Shown in pieces: positions 6,831 through 15,751 of a stretch of 64,000 nt of DNA. The DNA comes from Algoriphagus winogradskyi (GTDB lineage Bacteria; Bacteroidota; Bacteroidia; Cytophagales; Cyclobacteriaceae), in NCBI RefSeq assembly GCF_900182815.1, contig NZ_FXUA01000002.1, positions 806,001 to 870,000 of the forward strand, given 5' to 3'. Numbering within the stretch: the first letter of the stretch is position 1; every line of letters starts with the position of its first letter. The translations under genes and the position numbers were made by a program. The notes under the pieces were generated by a model. It searched no databases. It was not told the origin of the DNA and worked only from the letters and a program-made list of their open reading frames with translations.

Positions 6831-8795
6831 TCATTTTCGCTGGTATGCCAACAGCCTTAAAGCATTTACTACAACGACTATTGTTGAACCTTCATGAATT
6901 AGCACTGCAATGCCTATAGAGGCGAATCCAAAGATCGTAGCAGGAATCAATACGCCGACTACACCTAAACTGATCCATAGGTTTTGCTTGATAATCCCCT
7001 TGGCTTTTCTACTTAGCCCAATTGCAAAAGGCAATACTTCAAGTTTATCAGCCATCAACGCAATATCGGCAGTTTCCAAAGCGACATCAGACCCTGCTGC
7101 TCCCATGGCAATACCTACGGTACTTGCAGCCATAGCCGGAGCATCATTTACCCCGTCACCCACCATGGCGATTTTGGATTCTGACTGCTTTAATTGTTTG
7201 ATAGCTTCCACTTTTTCTTCAGGCAGTAAGCTTCCTCTTGCACCAGTCAGTCCGACTTCATTGGCAATTGCATCGGCGACTTTCTGGTTATCTCCGCTGA
7301 GCATGATCATTTTTTCAATCCCAATCGCCTTCAGTTCACTTAAGGTAGCTTTGGCTGATTCCCTAGGAGTGTCCATCAGCCCAATGATTCCAAGATAGTT
7401 CTCATTTTTTCTGATAAGGATAGTAGTGTTGCCGTTGGACTCCAACTCTTCAATTTTTTTGACTATCTCATCAGAAGGTTTTTTATCATCCAGAGCTTCA
7501 TACAAATCCAGGTTTCCGATATAGATTTTATCCGAACCCACATTGGCCTTAATTCCTTTACCCAACACTGCTTCCAATGAATCCGCTTTGGGAATTTCTT
7601 TGCCATCCATTCGCTCTTTGCCGTCTCTAACTACCGCTTTGGCAAGTGGGTGATCGCTCAGCTCTTCCACCGCTATAGCATCTGCAAGTAATTCTTCGTT
7701 GGAAATTCCTTCCAGGGCAATCACCTCTGTGATTTTGGGTTTTCCTTCAGTGAGTGTTCCTGTTTTATCAAAAGCGATTGCAGTCAAAACGCCTAAATCT
7801 TCCAAGGGTCTCCCCCCTTTGATCAACACTCCTTTTTTGGCAGCACGGGCTATACCGCTTAATACAGCACTGGGTGTAGCAATGGCCAATGCACATGGAC
7901 TCGCAGCTACCAAAACTGCCATCGCTCTATAAAAGCTTTGGCTAAAAGACTCATCAATGACCAAAAAGGCAAAGCATAGTATCACCACCAAAACCAACAC
8001 TGAAGGGACAAAATACTTTTCGAACTTATCAGTGAGTAACTGAGTAGGAGACTTTTGTGCCTTTGCTTCGTTGACTAAAGTGATCAATCTTGATACGGTG
8101 GAGTCCGTGGCTAATTTTAACACCTTTATTTCCAAGGTTCCATTTCCATTTATAGTCCCTGAAAATGCACGGCTTTCCTCAGGAACATCTTTAAGAGATA
8201 ATTCATTTGAATCAGCATTTTGCATAGCAACTTTGTCCACCGGAATACTCTCACCTGTGATGGGTGCCTGATTAACGGCGCTACTACCTTTGATTACTAC
8301 TCCATCGGCTGCAATGCGGGTGTTGGGCTTGACTAAAATAATATCCCCAATTTTCAATTCTTCAATACCAACTTCTGTGGTAGTATTCTCATCTTTTTTC
8401 AAGGCGGTTTTGGGAGCCAGAGTAGCTAGGGACTCAATCGATTTATGTGCTTTTCCCATAGCGTAGTGCTCCAATGAATGCCCTAGGCTAAATAAAAACA
8501 ACAGCAACGCACCTTCTGCCCATTCCCCAAGGATCGCAGCACCAATGGCTGCGACCAACATGAGGAAATCAATTTCAAACCCTCCTTTAAGAATAGTCTC
8601 AATTGCTTCCTTGGCAGTATAGAAGCCTCCAAAAAAATAGGCTCCTATATAAAACCCAAGACTAACCCACTGAGGAACGGACTCCATAAAACTGAGACCA
8701 AACCCGATTCCCAACAAAACACCGCAGCAAATAGAGAAAATCAATTCACTGTTTTTTCCGAATATCCCTGAATGTTCTACTTTTTCCTTTTCCAT
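6831..8795 (-). CDS. P1B-4-type metal-transporting ATPase (CoaT/ZntA-like)
   Basis: This 654-residue P-type ATPase has no N-terminal HMA domain. The phosphorylation site is D343 in FDKTGTLTEG; TGES and GDGVNDAP are also present. The metal-site motifs are SPC at 299-301 in the sixth helix and HEGST at about 634-638 near the C-terminus. SPC with HEGxT is diagnostic of subgroup P1B-4, whose members export Co(II), Fe(II), Zn(II) or Cd(II), and not of ZntA proper (CPC). It lies between czcB and the SpoIIAA-like gene, so cytoplasmic Co/Zn/Cd export alongside the Czc pump is the likely job. Confidence 0.9.
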   Translation of the reverse strand: MEKEKVEHSGIFGKNSELIFSICCGVLLGIGFGLSFMESVPQWVSLGFYIGAYFFGGFYTAKEAIETILKGGFEIDFLMLVAAIGAAILGEWAEGALLLFLFSLGHSLEHYAMGKAHKSIESLATLAPKTALKKDENTTTEVGIEELKIGDIILVKPNTRIAADGVVIKGSSAVNQAPITGESIPVDKVAMQNADSNELSLKDVPEESRAFSGTINGNGTLEIKVLKLATDSTVSRLITLVNEAKAQKSPTQLLTDKFEKYFVPSVLVLVVILCFAFLVIDESFSQSFYRAMAVLVAASPCALAIATPSAVLSGIARAAKKGVLIKGGRPLEDLGVLTAIAFDKTGTLTEGKPKITEVIALEGISNEELLADAIAVEELSDHPLAKAVVRDGKERMDGKEIPKADSLEAVLGKGIKANVGSDKIYIGNLDLYEALDDKKPSDEIVKKIEELESNGNTTILIRKNENYLGIIGLMDTPRESAKATLSELKAIGIEKMIMLSGDNQKVADAIANEVGLTGARGSLLPEEKVEAIKQLKQSESKIAMVGDGVNDAPAMAASTVGIAMGAAGSDVALETADIALMADKLEVLPFAIGLSRKAKGIIKQNLWISLGVVGVLIPATIFGFASIGIAVLIHEGSTIVVVVNALRLLAYQRK

Positions 8796-8833
8796 GATTT
8801 CATATACCAGTTAGCGTATTTTTCCTTTGTTTT

Positions 8834-10024
8834 TCAATGATGCCCACCTTCTTCTTCGCTGTTTTTAGCTTTTGAAAGCAGCGTAAAAGCTCCTTCAGTC
8901 ACCAGCTTGATATCTTCATAGTTTCTAGCGGAATCCAATAATGTTACCTGAGTGAACCCATCTTCTTTATTTCCCATCATTACCTCTATCATCTCATAAT
9001 CATAAGCTGGCTGTCCATTTTCATCCCGCTCCCCCAAGTAGGAAAAAATAAAATGCTTCTCACCAAAACGTACTACAGCATCATCTGGTGCTACCAACGC
9101 TTTTTCCGTAGCGATTTCTATTTTGGCAGTCACATACATTCCTGGGAGCAAATCAGTATTCTTGCTGTCAAAATGACCATGAACCGTCACTGATCTATCT
9201 TTTCTCACTCCCTTACCTACCAAAAACACATGCGCCTCTCTCCATTCTTCATCCGTATTGGCAATGTTGAATTTGATGCGTTGATCCTTCTTAATTTTAG
9301 GAATATCATTTTCATAGACAGAAAGCTCCACATGCAAATCATCTGAATTGGTTAAATCCATGATTACATCCTGCGGACTAACGTATTTGCCAATATTGGT
9401 AAAAACATCCAATACCGATCCGGATACAGGGGAATAGATGTTTACCACGGATTTAATCTCTCCTGTTTCCACTTTCTCGGGATCAAATCCGATCATTTTT
9501 AATTTTGCCCTGGATGTCTTTATCCTGGCTTCATTGGCCAGAAAATTACTTCTTGATTCTTCAAAGGTTTTTCCGGAAGCCACTTGTTCACCATACAATT
9601 TCTCCTGACGCTCGTACTCAGACTTTAAATAGGAGCTGTTAGCCAGGCTCTCTAAATAGTCCTGCTGAAACTGAATGAATTCAGGGTTTTCAATGGATAC
9701 AAGCAGTTGCCCTTTTTTGACAGCATCGCCCGGAAGAAGTGTGGTGTTTTTCACAAAACCTCCATAAGGCATGGTAATGGAAATGTTATTTTGCGGTGGG
9801 ACATCAATCACCCCATTCACCATAAGTTCACTTCCAATTTCCTTGAATTCCAATTTACCCAGCTCGATCCCTGTCACCTCATATTGCGTTTGAGACAGTT
9901 CTACCCTGGATTCATTTTCTTCGTGCTCTCCCTGAATTTCAACACTTTCAACTTTTGAATTACAGGAAGCTATAAAGCCTGCTATTGTTAAGGCAAATAG
10001 GCTGTTTATGATATATTTTTTCAT
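8834..10024 (-). CDS. czcB: RND periplasmic adaptor (CzcB-like lipoprotein)
   Basis: This 396-residue membrane-fusion protein links an inner-membrane RND pump to the outer-membrane channel. A lipoprotein signal (FIASC, C21) is followed by a lipoyl/barrel-sandwich half (GGFVKNTTLLPGDAVKKGQLL), a long helical hairpin (QDYLESLANSSYLKSEYERQ), the second half (SPVSGSVLDVFTNIGKYVS) and a beta-barrel domain. The C-terminus is short and His-containing (EEEGGHH). It lies 98 bp downstream of the CzcA-TolC fusion gene, completing a tripartite efflux system. Confidence 0.9.
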   Translation of the reverse strand: MKKYIINSLFALTIAGFIASCNSKVESVEIQGEHEENESRVELSQTQYEVTGIELGKLEFKEIGSELMVNGVIDVPPQNNISITMPYGGFVKNTTLLPGDAVKKGQLLVSIENPEFIQFQQDYLESLANSSYLKSEYERQEKLYGEQVASGKTFEESRSNFLANEARIKTSRAKLKMIGFDPEKVETGEIKSVVNIYSPVSGSVLDVFTNIGKYVSPQDVIMDLTNSDDLHVELSVYENDIPKIKKDQRIKFNIANTDEEWREAHVFLVGKGVRKDRSVTVHGHFDSKNTDLLPGMYVTAKIEIATEKALVAPDDAVVRFGEKHFIFSYLGERDENGQPAYDYEMIEVMMGNKEDGFTQVTLLDSARNYEDIKLVTEGAFTLLSKAKNSEEEGGHH

Positions 10025-10122
10025 TTTATAAGATTTTTAGAAATGGTATTATGGAATCGTGAAAGGTTAAACTCATTCTTCTATGTGACTTTTTAGTCAT
10101 GCTCGATTTCATATTTTTCATT

Positions 10123-13100
10123 TTAATTGATACCAGATATGAATTCAATCTGAATAAGTGTCTGATTGGATTTGTCGAGCAAATCCAGATAATCAAAACT
10201 TACTGATAAACTTCTGTTTAACCCTTGAGTATATTCCACATAACCGATTGCACCGCTTTGGAAGCCTCTTTGAGATTGATTTAGAATGAGTTCGGCCTGG
10301 GGCAGAGCATTGGCTTCATAAAAAGCCAAACTTGTCTGGTATTTTTCGTAATCCAGAAGTAAAGAGGCCAAGTGATTTTCAAGCTCGTTGGTAAATGCCG
10401 CTTCCTCCTGTTCAGCTTCAGCTATCCTTATGGATTTGGATTTAATGGTTGCGGACTGCGATTTCAGGCTGAAAATCGGAATTGCCAACCCAACCTGAAA
10501 ACCATCGAATCGATCTTTAGAGGTGAAAAATTCCGGATTACCGGCCATAGTTTCACCCGGGCCATTAAAGGATTGATTGAAATACCCCAGTTTAATATCA
10601 GGCATCAACCGTGATTTTTCCACTGACTTTTCCTTTTCTGCAATTGCAATCTGTTGCTGAACCCAGGTTAGTGTTGGATTACCATCCACGCTTAATGAAG
10701 TTAAGGACACCTCAGAAAGCTTTTGCTCAAGCTTACCCAAATTAGGTTCGATAGCAGCATCTGAGTTTAAAAGCATTTTCAGCCTTCTCAAGTTGATCTC
10801 AACATCTGCCTGATTCTGTGCCAATAATGCTTCAATTTCAGCCACCTGTGCTTCAGCAGTTGCCTTTTCAAGCAGGTTGGTTTCCCCTGCCTCAAAGCGT
10901 AAGGTGGCAGCTGATGCAAACCGGGAATAAATACTATCCTGTCTAAGGAGCAGAATTCCCTTTTCCTTTGCTGCCCATAACGCATACCAAGTTGACTTTA
11001 CAGCTCTGATGAGTTCATTTTTACTCATTTCAACGGCCAATTCACCTGAAGTTACTTTGGCCTCAGCCAGTCCATTTTGTCTGCTATAAGTAGTCGGAAA
11101 TTCAAAGGTTTGTGAAACTGAAAAGCGGGAATCGTTGGTAAATGCACTGTTAGTCTGACCATACTCTATATCCACAGCAGTTTTGCCAATATTCCAGCTA
11201 GCGCCCTTTAAAGCCCGCTTCTGCTCCAGCCTTAGTGCTTCTGCTTTTACGTTGGGATTATTTTCAAGCGCCAGATCTATTGCCTGATCCAGGGAAGAAA
11301 CCTGTTGGATTTCCTGTGCTAAAGTTGGGATACTTATAAAAGCTAGCAAGGTGATAGTGAGCAATCCTATCTTTCGGGTGGATTTCCTGAATCCTTTTTC
11401 AAAATAGTAATACAAAACAGGCAGAACCACCAAAGTCAGAATCGTGGCAGTGATCAGTCCTCCGATAACTACTGTAGCCAATGGTTTCTGAACCTCTGCC
11501 CCACTTGAAGAAGAGAGCGCCATAGGCAAAAAGCCTAAGGATGCTACAGAAGCAGTCATAATCACGGGTCTCAGTCTGGTGCGTGTACCTGAATAGATCC
11601 GCTCAAATACGTCCGTGATGCCTTCTTTTTTCAGATGGTTAAACTCAGCTATCAGCACAATACCATTGAGTACCGCTACACCGAAAAGTGCGATAAATCC
11701 TATTCCTGCTGAAATACTAAAAGGCATCCCTCGCAACGTCAAAGCAAAAATTCCCCCAATGGCAGAAAGCGGTATCGCAGTAAAAATCAGAATACTTTGC
11801 TTTATTGACCCGAAGGTGAAAAATAACAATACAAAGATCAGCAATAGTGCCAGTGGAACCGCAACCCCCAACCGCTCTTTCGCTTCAATCAGATTCTCAA
11901 ACTGCCCACCGAACGTCACAAAATAACCAGATTCAAAAGTAACAGCATTTGCTATTTTGCTTTCAATTTCGTCGACGATACTTTCCACATCCCTATTTCT
12001 CACATTGAATGCCACCACAATTCTCCGCTGGGTATCGTCCCGCTGAATCTGGTAAGGTCCTTCTTTCACGGAGACTTCTGCAACTTGATATAACGGGATC
12101 TGATCCCCATTTGCCCGGGCTATAAATAGGTTCCGGACATCCTCCAGTTCATTTCTTTTGTTCTGGTCAAGTCTGATCACTAAATCAAATCTCTTTTCGC
12201 CTTCGTAAACTTTCCCAGCGGAAGCCCCGGCAAAAGCTGCCTGGATCGAGCGGTTTACTTCTTTGATGCTTAAGCCATATTTTGCCAATTGTGCCCGTTT
12301 ATAGTCGATGACAATCTGGGGCACACCTGTCACTTCCTCTATGTAAATATCTTCTGCTCCTTCCACTCCTCTGGCTATCTGACCTATCTGATTGGCATAT
12401 TGAGAAAGCTGGTCTAATTCCTCCCCATAAATTTTTATGGCAACATCTTGCCGGACACCGGACATCAATTCATTGAACCGCATTTGTATTGGCTGTTGAA
12501 ACCCAAAGTTCACTCCCGGCAAAACAGCTAATGCTTCAGACATTTTATTCGCCAGATCTTCCCGGTTCGTGGCAGATGTCCATTCGCCTTTATCTTTTAG
12601 GATAATCATCATATCAGCTGCCTCTACAGGCATTGGATCTGTTGGAATTTCACCAGCTCCTATTTTGGAGACTACCTCTACTACTTCAGGAAACTGATCC
12701 AAAAGTATCTTTTCAGCCTGGGTGGTTGCCTTAATGGTATTCTGAAGGGAGGAACCGGTAACCACACGGGTTTCCACTGCAAAATCCCCTTCTTCCAGGG
12801 TAGGAATAAACTCACCTCCCAATCTTGAAAAAACCCAACCTGATACCACCAATAATACCAGTGCCACACTTAGTACAACCCCTCTATGATGCATAGCCCA
12901 ACGGATAGAAGGATCATAAAAACCATGGAAAAAACTCATGATTTTGTCAGAAATATTCGGCTTGTTACTCAGCTTTTTACTCAGAAAAAGAGCTGAGATC
13001 ATCGGTACATAGGTAAGAGACAGAATAAAAGCACCCAATATAGCAAAGGCTACTGTCTGCGCCATAGGCCTGAACATTTTTCCTTCTGTGCCAACTAATG

Positions 13101-14493
13101 CCAAGATGGGCAAGTAAACAATGAGGATGATGATCTCCCCAAAAGCGGCAGAATTTCGGATCTTGCTGGCCGAAAGAAATACCTCATCGTCCATCTCTAA
13201 CTGTGTCAGTTTTCTTTCCTTTTTGACTAACCCAAGATGATGCATCGTCGCCTCAACAATGATAACAGCCCCATCCACAATCAGCCCGAAATCTATAGCA
13301 CCCAGACTCATTAAGTTTCCTGAAACCCCAAACAAATTCATCAGGGTGAAAGCAAATAATAAGGCTAAAGGAATTACTGAAGCCACAATCAAACCCGCCC
13401 TCAGATTGCCCAGTAACAGCAAAAGGACAAAAATAACGATCAGTGCCCCTTCGATGAGGTTCTTGCTCACAGTACCTATTGCGTTAATAACCAGCTTGGA
13501 ACGGTCTAGGAAAGGCTCAATGGTAACCCCCTCAGGAAGTGTTTTTCTGATCTCATCAATTTTAGCTTTAACATTATCAATGACTTCTGCAGAATTTTCA
13601 CCTTTCAGCATCATTACTATGGCACTGACTACTTCACCTTCACCATTTCTGGTAGTCGCTCCATAGCGGACAGCATTCCCTAGCTGTACTTTAGCTACAT
13701 CTTTTATCAGGACGGGAATACCGTTTTCGTTCACTCGCACTGGGATATTATTGATATCTTCAAAAGATCCAACAAGGCCTTCACTTCGTATGAATAGGGC
13801 TGTTAGGTTTTTCTCAATGTATGCACCTCCGGTATTTTCATTGTTATCTTCAAGCGCCTTAAAAATATCAGCTATCGAGACATTCAAAGATTTCAATCTA
13901 TCAGGTTCAATCGCTATTTCGTATTGCTTGAGGTATCCCCCGAAACTGCTCACATCTGCAACACCAGGTGTCCCAAGCAGCTGTCTTCTTACTATCCAAT
14001 CCTGAATAGTCCGGAGCTCTCTTGCATCGTACTTATCCTCATAGCCAGGTTCTACACCGACTACGTATTGATAAATCTCACCAAGACCTGTAGTGATAGG
14101 AGCCATCCCGGGAGCTCCAATATCCGGAGGAATCTGCTCTTTGACTTCGGACATTCGTTCATTGACCTGTTGTCTTGCCCAATAGACATCCACATTTTCC
14201 TCAAATACGATAGTAACTACAGAAAGCCCGAAACGGGAAAAGCTTCGGATCTCTTCGATATCAGGAATTGTGGCCATCGTGATTTCAATGGGGAAGGTAA
14301 TTAAACGCTCTACCTCCTCAGCAGCCAGTGAGGGAGAGGTGGTGATTACCTGTACTTGATTATTGGTAATATCAGGAACTGCATCGATGGGAAGCTTGGT
14401 GAGTGAATACACTCCCACAATGACCAATCCTATGGTAAGTAGCCCGATAATCAGTTTATTTTTAACTGAAAACCGGATTATATTATCCAGCAT
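10123..14493 (-). CDS. czcA: CzcA-family heavy-metal RND pump fused to a TolC-type outer-membrane protein
   Basis: This 1456-residue fusion has about 1040 residues of HME-RND pump, starting MLDNIIRFSVKNKLIIGLL. The TM4 signature DFGLIVDGAVIIVE lies near residues 401-414; that DFGxxVDGA form is the Zn/Co/Ni (Czc) type, not the Cu/Ag type. From about residue 1045 a second hydrophobic signal-like segment (LLTITLLAFISIPTLAQE) is followed by some 400 residues of TolC-family repeats (LDQAIDLALENNPNVKAEAL, QSQRGFQSGAIGYVEY). Such fusions are known in Bacteroidota, though how the chain is processed or crosses the periplasm is unclear. No stop or frameshift separates the halves. Confidence 0.9.
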   Translation of the reverse strand: MLDNIIRFSVKNKLIIGLLTIGLVIVGVYSLTKLPIDAVPDITNNQVQVITTSPSLAAEEVERLITFPIEITMATIPDIEEIRSFSRFGLSVVTIVFEENVDVYWARQQVNERMSEVKEQIPPDIGAPGMAPITTGLGEIYQYVVGVEPGYEDKYDARELRTIQDWIVRRQLLGTPGVADVSSFGGYLKQYEIAIEPDRLKSLNVSIADIFKALEDNNENTGGAYIEKNLTALFIRSEGLVGSFEDINNIPVRVNENGIPVLIKDVAKVQLGNAVRYGATTRNGEGEVVSAIVMMLKGENSAEVIDNVKAKIDEIRKTLPEGVTIEPFLDRSKLVINAIGTVSKNLIEGALIVIFVLLLLLGNLRAGLIVASVIPLALLFAFTLMNLFGVSGNLMSLGAIDFGLIVDGAVIIVEATMHHLGLVKKERKLTQLEMDDEVFLSASKIRNSAAFGEIIILIVYLPILALVGTEGKMFRPMAQTVAFAILGAFILSLTYVPMISALFLSKKLSNKPNISDKIMSFFHGFYDPSIRWAMHHRGVVLSVALVLLVVSGWVFSRLGGEFIPTLEEGDFAVETRVVTGSSLQNTIKATTQAEKILLDQFPEVVEVVSKIGAGEIPTDPMPVEAADMMIILKDKGEWTSATNREDLANKMSEALAVLPGVNFGFQQPIQMRFNELMSGVRQDVAIKIYGEELDQLSQYANQIGQIARGVEGAEDIYIEEVTGVPQIVIDYKRAQLAKYGLSIKEVNRSIQAAFAGASAGKVYEGEKRFDLVIRLDQNKRNELEDVRNLFIARANGDQIPLYQVAEVSVKEGPYQIQRDDTQRRIVVAFNVRNRDVESIVDEIESKIANAVTFESGYFVTFGGQFENLIEAKERLGVAVPLALLLIFVLLFFTFGSIKQSILIFTAIPLSAIGGIFALTLRGMPFSISAGIGFIALFGVAVLNGIVLIAEFNHLKKEGITDVFERIYSGTRTRLRPVIMTASVASLGFLPMALSSSSGAEVQKPLATVVIGGLITATILTLVVLPVLYYYFEKGFRKSTRKIGLLTITLLAFISIPTLAQEIQQVSSLDQAIDLALENNPNVKAEALRLEQKRALKGASWNIGKTAVDIEYGQTNSAFTNDSRFSVSQTFEFPTTYSRQNGLAEAKVTSGELAVEMSKNELIRAVKSTWYALWAAKEKGILLLRQDSIYSRFASAATLRFEAGETNLLEKATAEAQVAEIEALLAQNQADVEINLRRLKMLLNSDAAIEPNLGKLEQKLSEVSLTSLSVDGNPTLTWVQQQIAIAEKEKSVEKSRLMPDIKLGYFNQSFNGPGETMAGNPEFFTSKDRFDGFQVGLAIPIFSLKSQSATIKSKSIRIAEAEQEEAAFTNELENHLASLLLDYEKYQTSLAFYEANALPQAELILNQSQRGFQSGAIGYVEYTQGLNRSLSVSFDYLDLLDKSNQTLIQIEFISGIN

Positions 14494-14625
14494 AAGGAAT
14501 TAATTTTTATGTAATAAAATGGAAATGGGCTCAGGGGCCCTTAGAAAAAACCGCGCACAACAGACCTAATCAGTTTAGTGAAAAGAGCTGAACGAAAAGG
14601 GTAAATATGGTGTAAAGCGGGAAAT

Positions 14626-15018
14626 TTAGCTCCGAGGAGGTTGAAAGAGTTCACCTAAAACTGGTGAAGTAAAAAGAAAGGTATAGTAAGTTTCTGGCTC
14701 TACTTTCTCATTAAAAGTCCGGACTACAGAAAAATCATTTATTGAAGAGAAATAGATGGGAGCGTGTGAACAGGTATGATTGCCATGAAAAGGTAAATTT
14801 TCATGACTTTCTTCATCATGGCTGGTATTGTTTGATCCATGATCAATATAATCTTCTACTACGAATTCAAATACGGAGTCGTCATGCAAAACTTTATGCT
14901 CTCCAAAATGTGAAAGCAAAAACGGGATTTTCTGAATCTGACAACATAGATCGAAATTCATCGATAGCATCCCCAAAAGGAGCAAAGCAATAAAAGATCT
15001 GTTTCTTATCAGTTTCAT
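14626..15018 (-). CDS. Small secreted His-rich protein ahead of the Czc operon
   Basis: The frame is longer upstream (to 15189), but I chose the ATG at 15018 because it begins a clear signal peptide, MKLIRNRSFIALLLLGMLSM. The 130-residue product has a His/Asp/Glu-rich middle (HGSNNTSHDEESHENLPFHG, HTCSHAP) and ends GELFQPPRS. It is unrecognised as a named domain; the signal peptide, His-rich middle and PP-containing end resemble the HYC_CC_PP-type proteins found with RND metal pumps in Bacteroidota. A periplasmic metal-binding or sensing role is inferred. It is the first gene of the Czc-type operon, 132 bp before czcA. Confidence 0.6.
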   Translation of the reverse strand: MKLIRNRSFIALLLLGMLSMNFDLCCQIQKIPFLLSHFGEHKVLHDDSVFEFVVEDYIDHGSNNTSHDEESHENLPFHGNHTCSHAPIYFSSINDFSVVRTFNEKVEPETYYTFLFTSPVLGELFQPPRS

Positions 15019-15044
15019 ATTCTGCAAATCTATGAAATAAAGTA

Positions 15045-15061
15045 GTGCAAGGCTATTGCAC
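15045..15061. promoter_or_regulatory. Inverted repeat in the divergent czc/cus promoter region
   Basis: GTGCAA (15045-15050) and TTGCAC (15056-15061) flank a 5-bp spacer, 27 bp upstream of the start of the His-rich minus-strand gene. The interval 15019-15234 must hold both divergent promoters. The repeat could be an operator for a metal regulator, but no regulator gene other than the distant ArsR is present. Short arms make chance possible. Confidence 0.3.
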
Positions 15062-15234
15062 AAAATCGCTAATCCCAGATTCAAGTGATGAGGTATAGCT
15101 ACGACCCAATCTGAGCAAGGGAGGAATTTTTTTTGTCTTTTTTTATAAGCGGTAACCTTATCTGGATTATTACGTGTCCTAGAATTCAATTGGATTTATT
15201 TTCATTCTCATGTGAAAAGCCTATAATTGTAATA

Positions 15235-15651
15235 GTGAAGAAATCATTTTCCATAGTTTTAGCATTCTTACTTCTTTTCGCAAACATCGGTTTGGCGAAG
15301 AGCAGCCATATATGCATGGGATCTGAGATGTTAAATGCAATTGGCCTTTCAGCAAAAAATTTGGATTGCGGAATGAAACATCAATCGGAATCTCCTTCGA
15401 GTGATCAAGGAGATTTAAGCAATGCTGATGAATGCTGCCAAAATAGTTTTGAACTCATTCACAATGACAGTGATCAGAATCTTAAAGTAATAAACCTCGA
15501 CGCTGCCCAACTTATTTTTGTAGCAGCTTTCACACAAACATTCATTTTTGGAATAGATCCAGTTCCTACAACTGAATATTCCAACGTATTTATTTCTCCC
15601 CCTGCGATTGATAAGGACTATACTGTTTTTTTTCAATCTTTCTTGATTTAA
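15235..15651 (+). CDS. HYC_CC_PP-family small periplasmic protein
   Basis: I chose the GTG at 15235 because the product then starts with a clean signal peptide, (M)KKSFSIVLAFLLLFANIGLA. The 138-residue protein contains HIC near residue 25, ECC in the middle and SPPAIDKDY near the end, the order that names the HYC_CC_PP family (the first motif is HIC here). Members occur beside heavy-metal RND systems in Bacteroidota; the Cys and His residues suggest metal binding, but function is not established. It heads the plus-strand copper operon, about 100 bp before cusA, and is divergent from the His-rich protein at 14626. Confidence 0.7.
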   Translation: MKKSFSIVLAFLLLFANIGLAKSSHICMGSEMLNAIGLSAKNLDCGMKHQSESPSSDQGDLSNADECCQNSFELIHNDSDQNLKVINLDAAQLIFVAAFTQTFIFGIDPVPTTEYSNVFISPPAIDKDYTVFFQSFLI

Positions 15652-15669
15652 TCCGGATAGGTAAACTTA

Positions 15670-15690
15670 GGTCTTACAGACCGCCTTTTT
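15670..15690 (+). terminator. Weak hairpin with T-run between the small gene and cusA
   Basis: GGTCT (15670-15674), loop TAC, AGACC (15678-15682), then GCC and five T. The stem is only 5 bp, so this could be a partial attenuator that lowers readthrough into cusA, or chance. Confidence 0.35.
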
Positions 15691-15751
15691 CTATGAGCTC
15701 AATTGCTTGTAGCAAAGTTTATCCAGTATTCCATTTTCTTAGGATTATTTC

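Noticed and set aside
6910..7398. Plus-strand open frame opposite the P1B-4 ATPase
   Set aside because: It is a shadow of the ATPase coding frame; composition is unlike a real protein and the ATPase motifs are intact on the other strand.
13259..13666. Plus-strand open frame opposite czcA
   Set aside because: It is a shadow frame; the RND TM4 signature lies on the minus strand here.
15019..15060. Bacteroidota -7 box TAGATTTG before the His-rich gene
   Set aside because: It matches TAnnTTTG but sits only about 7 bp before the start codon, and no -33 box fits the spacing.
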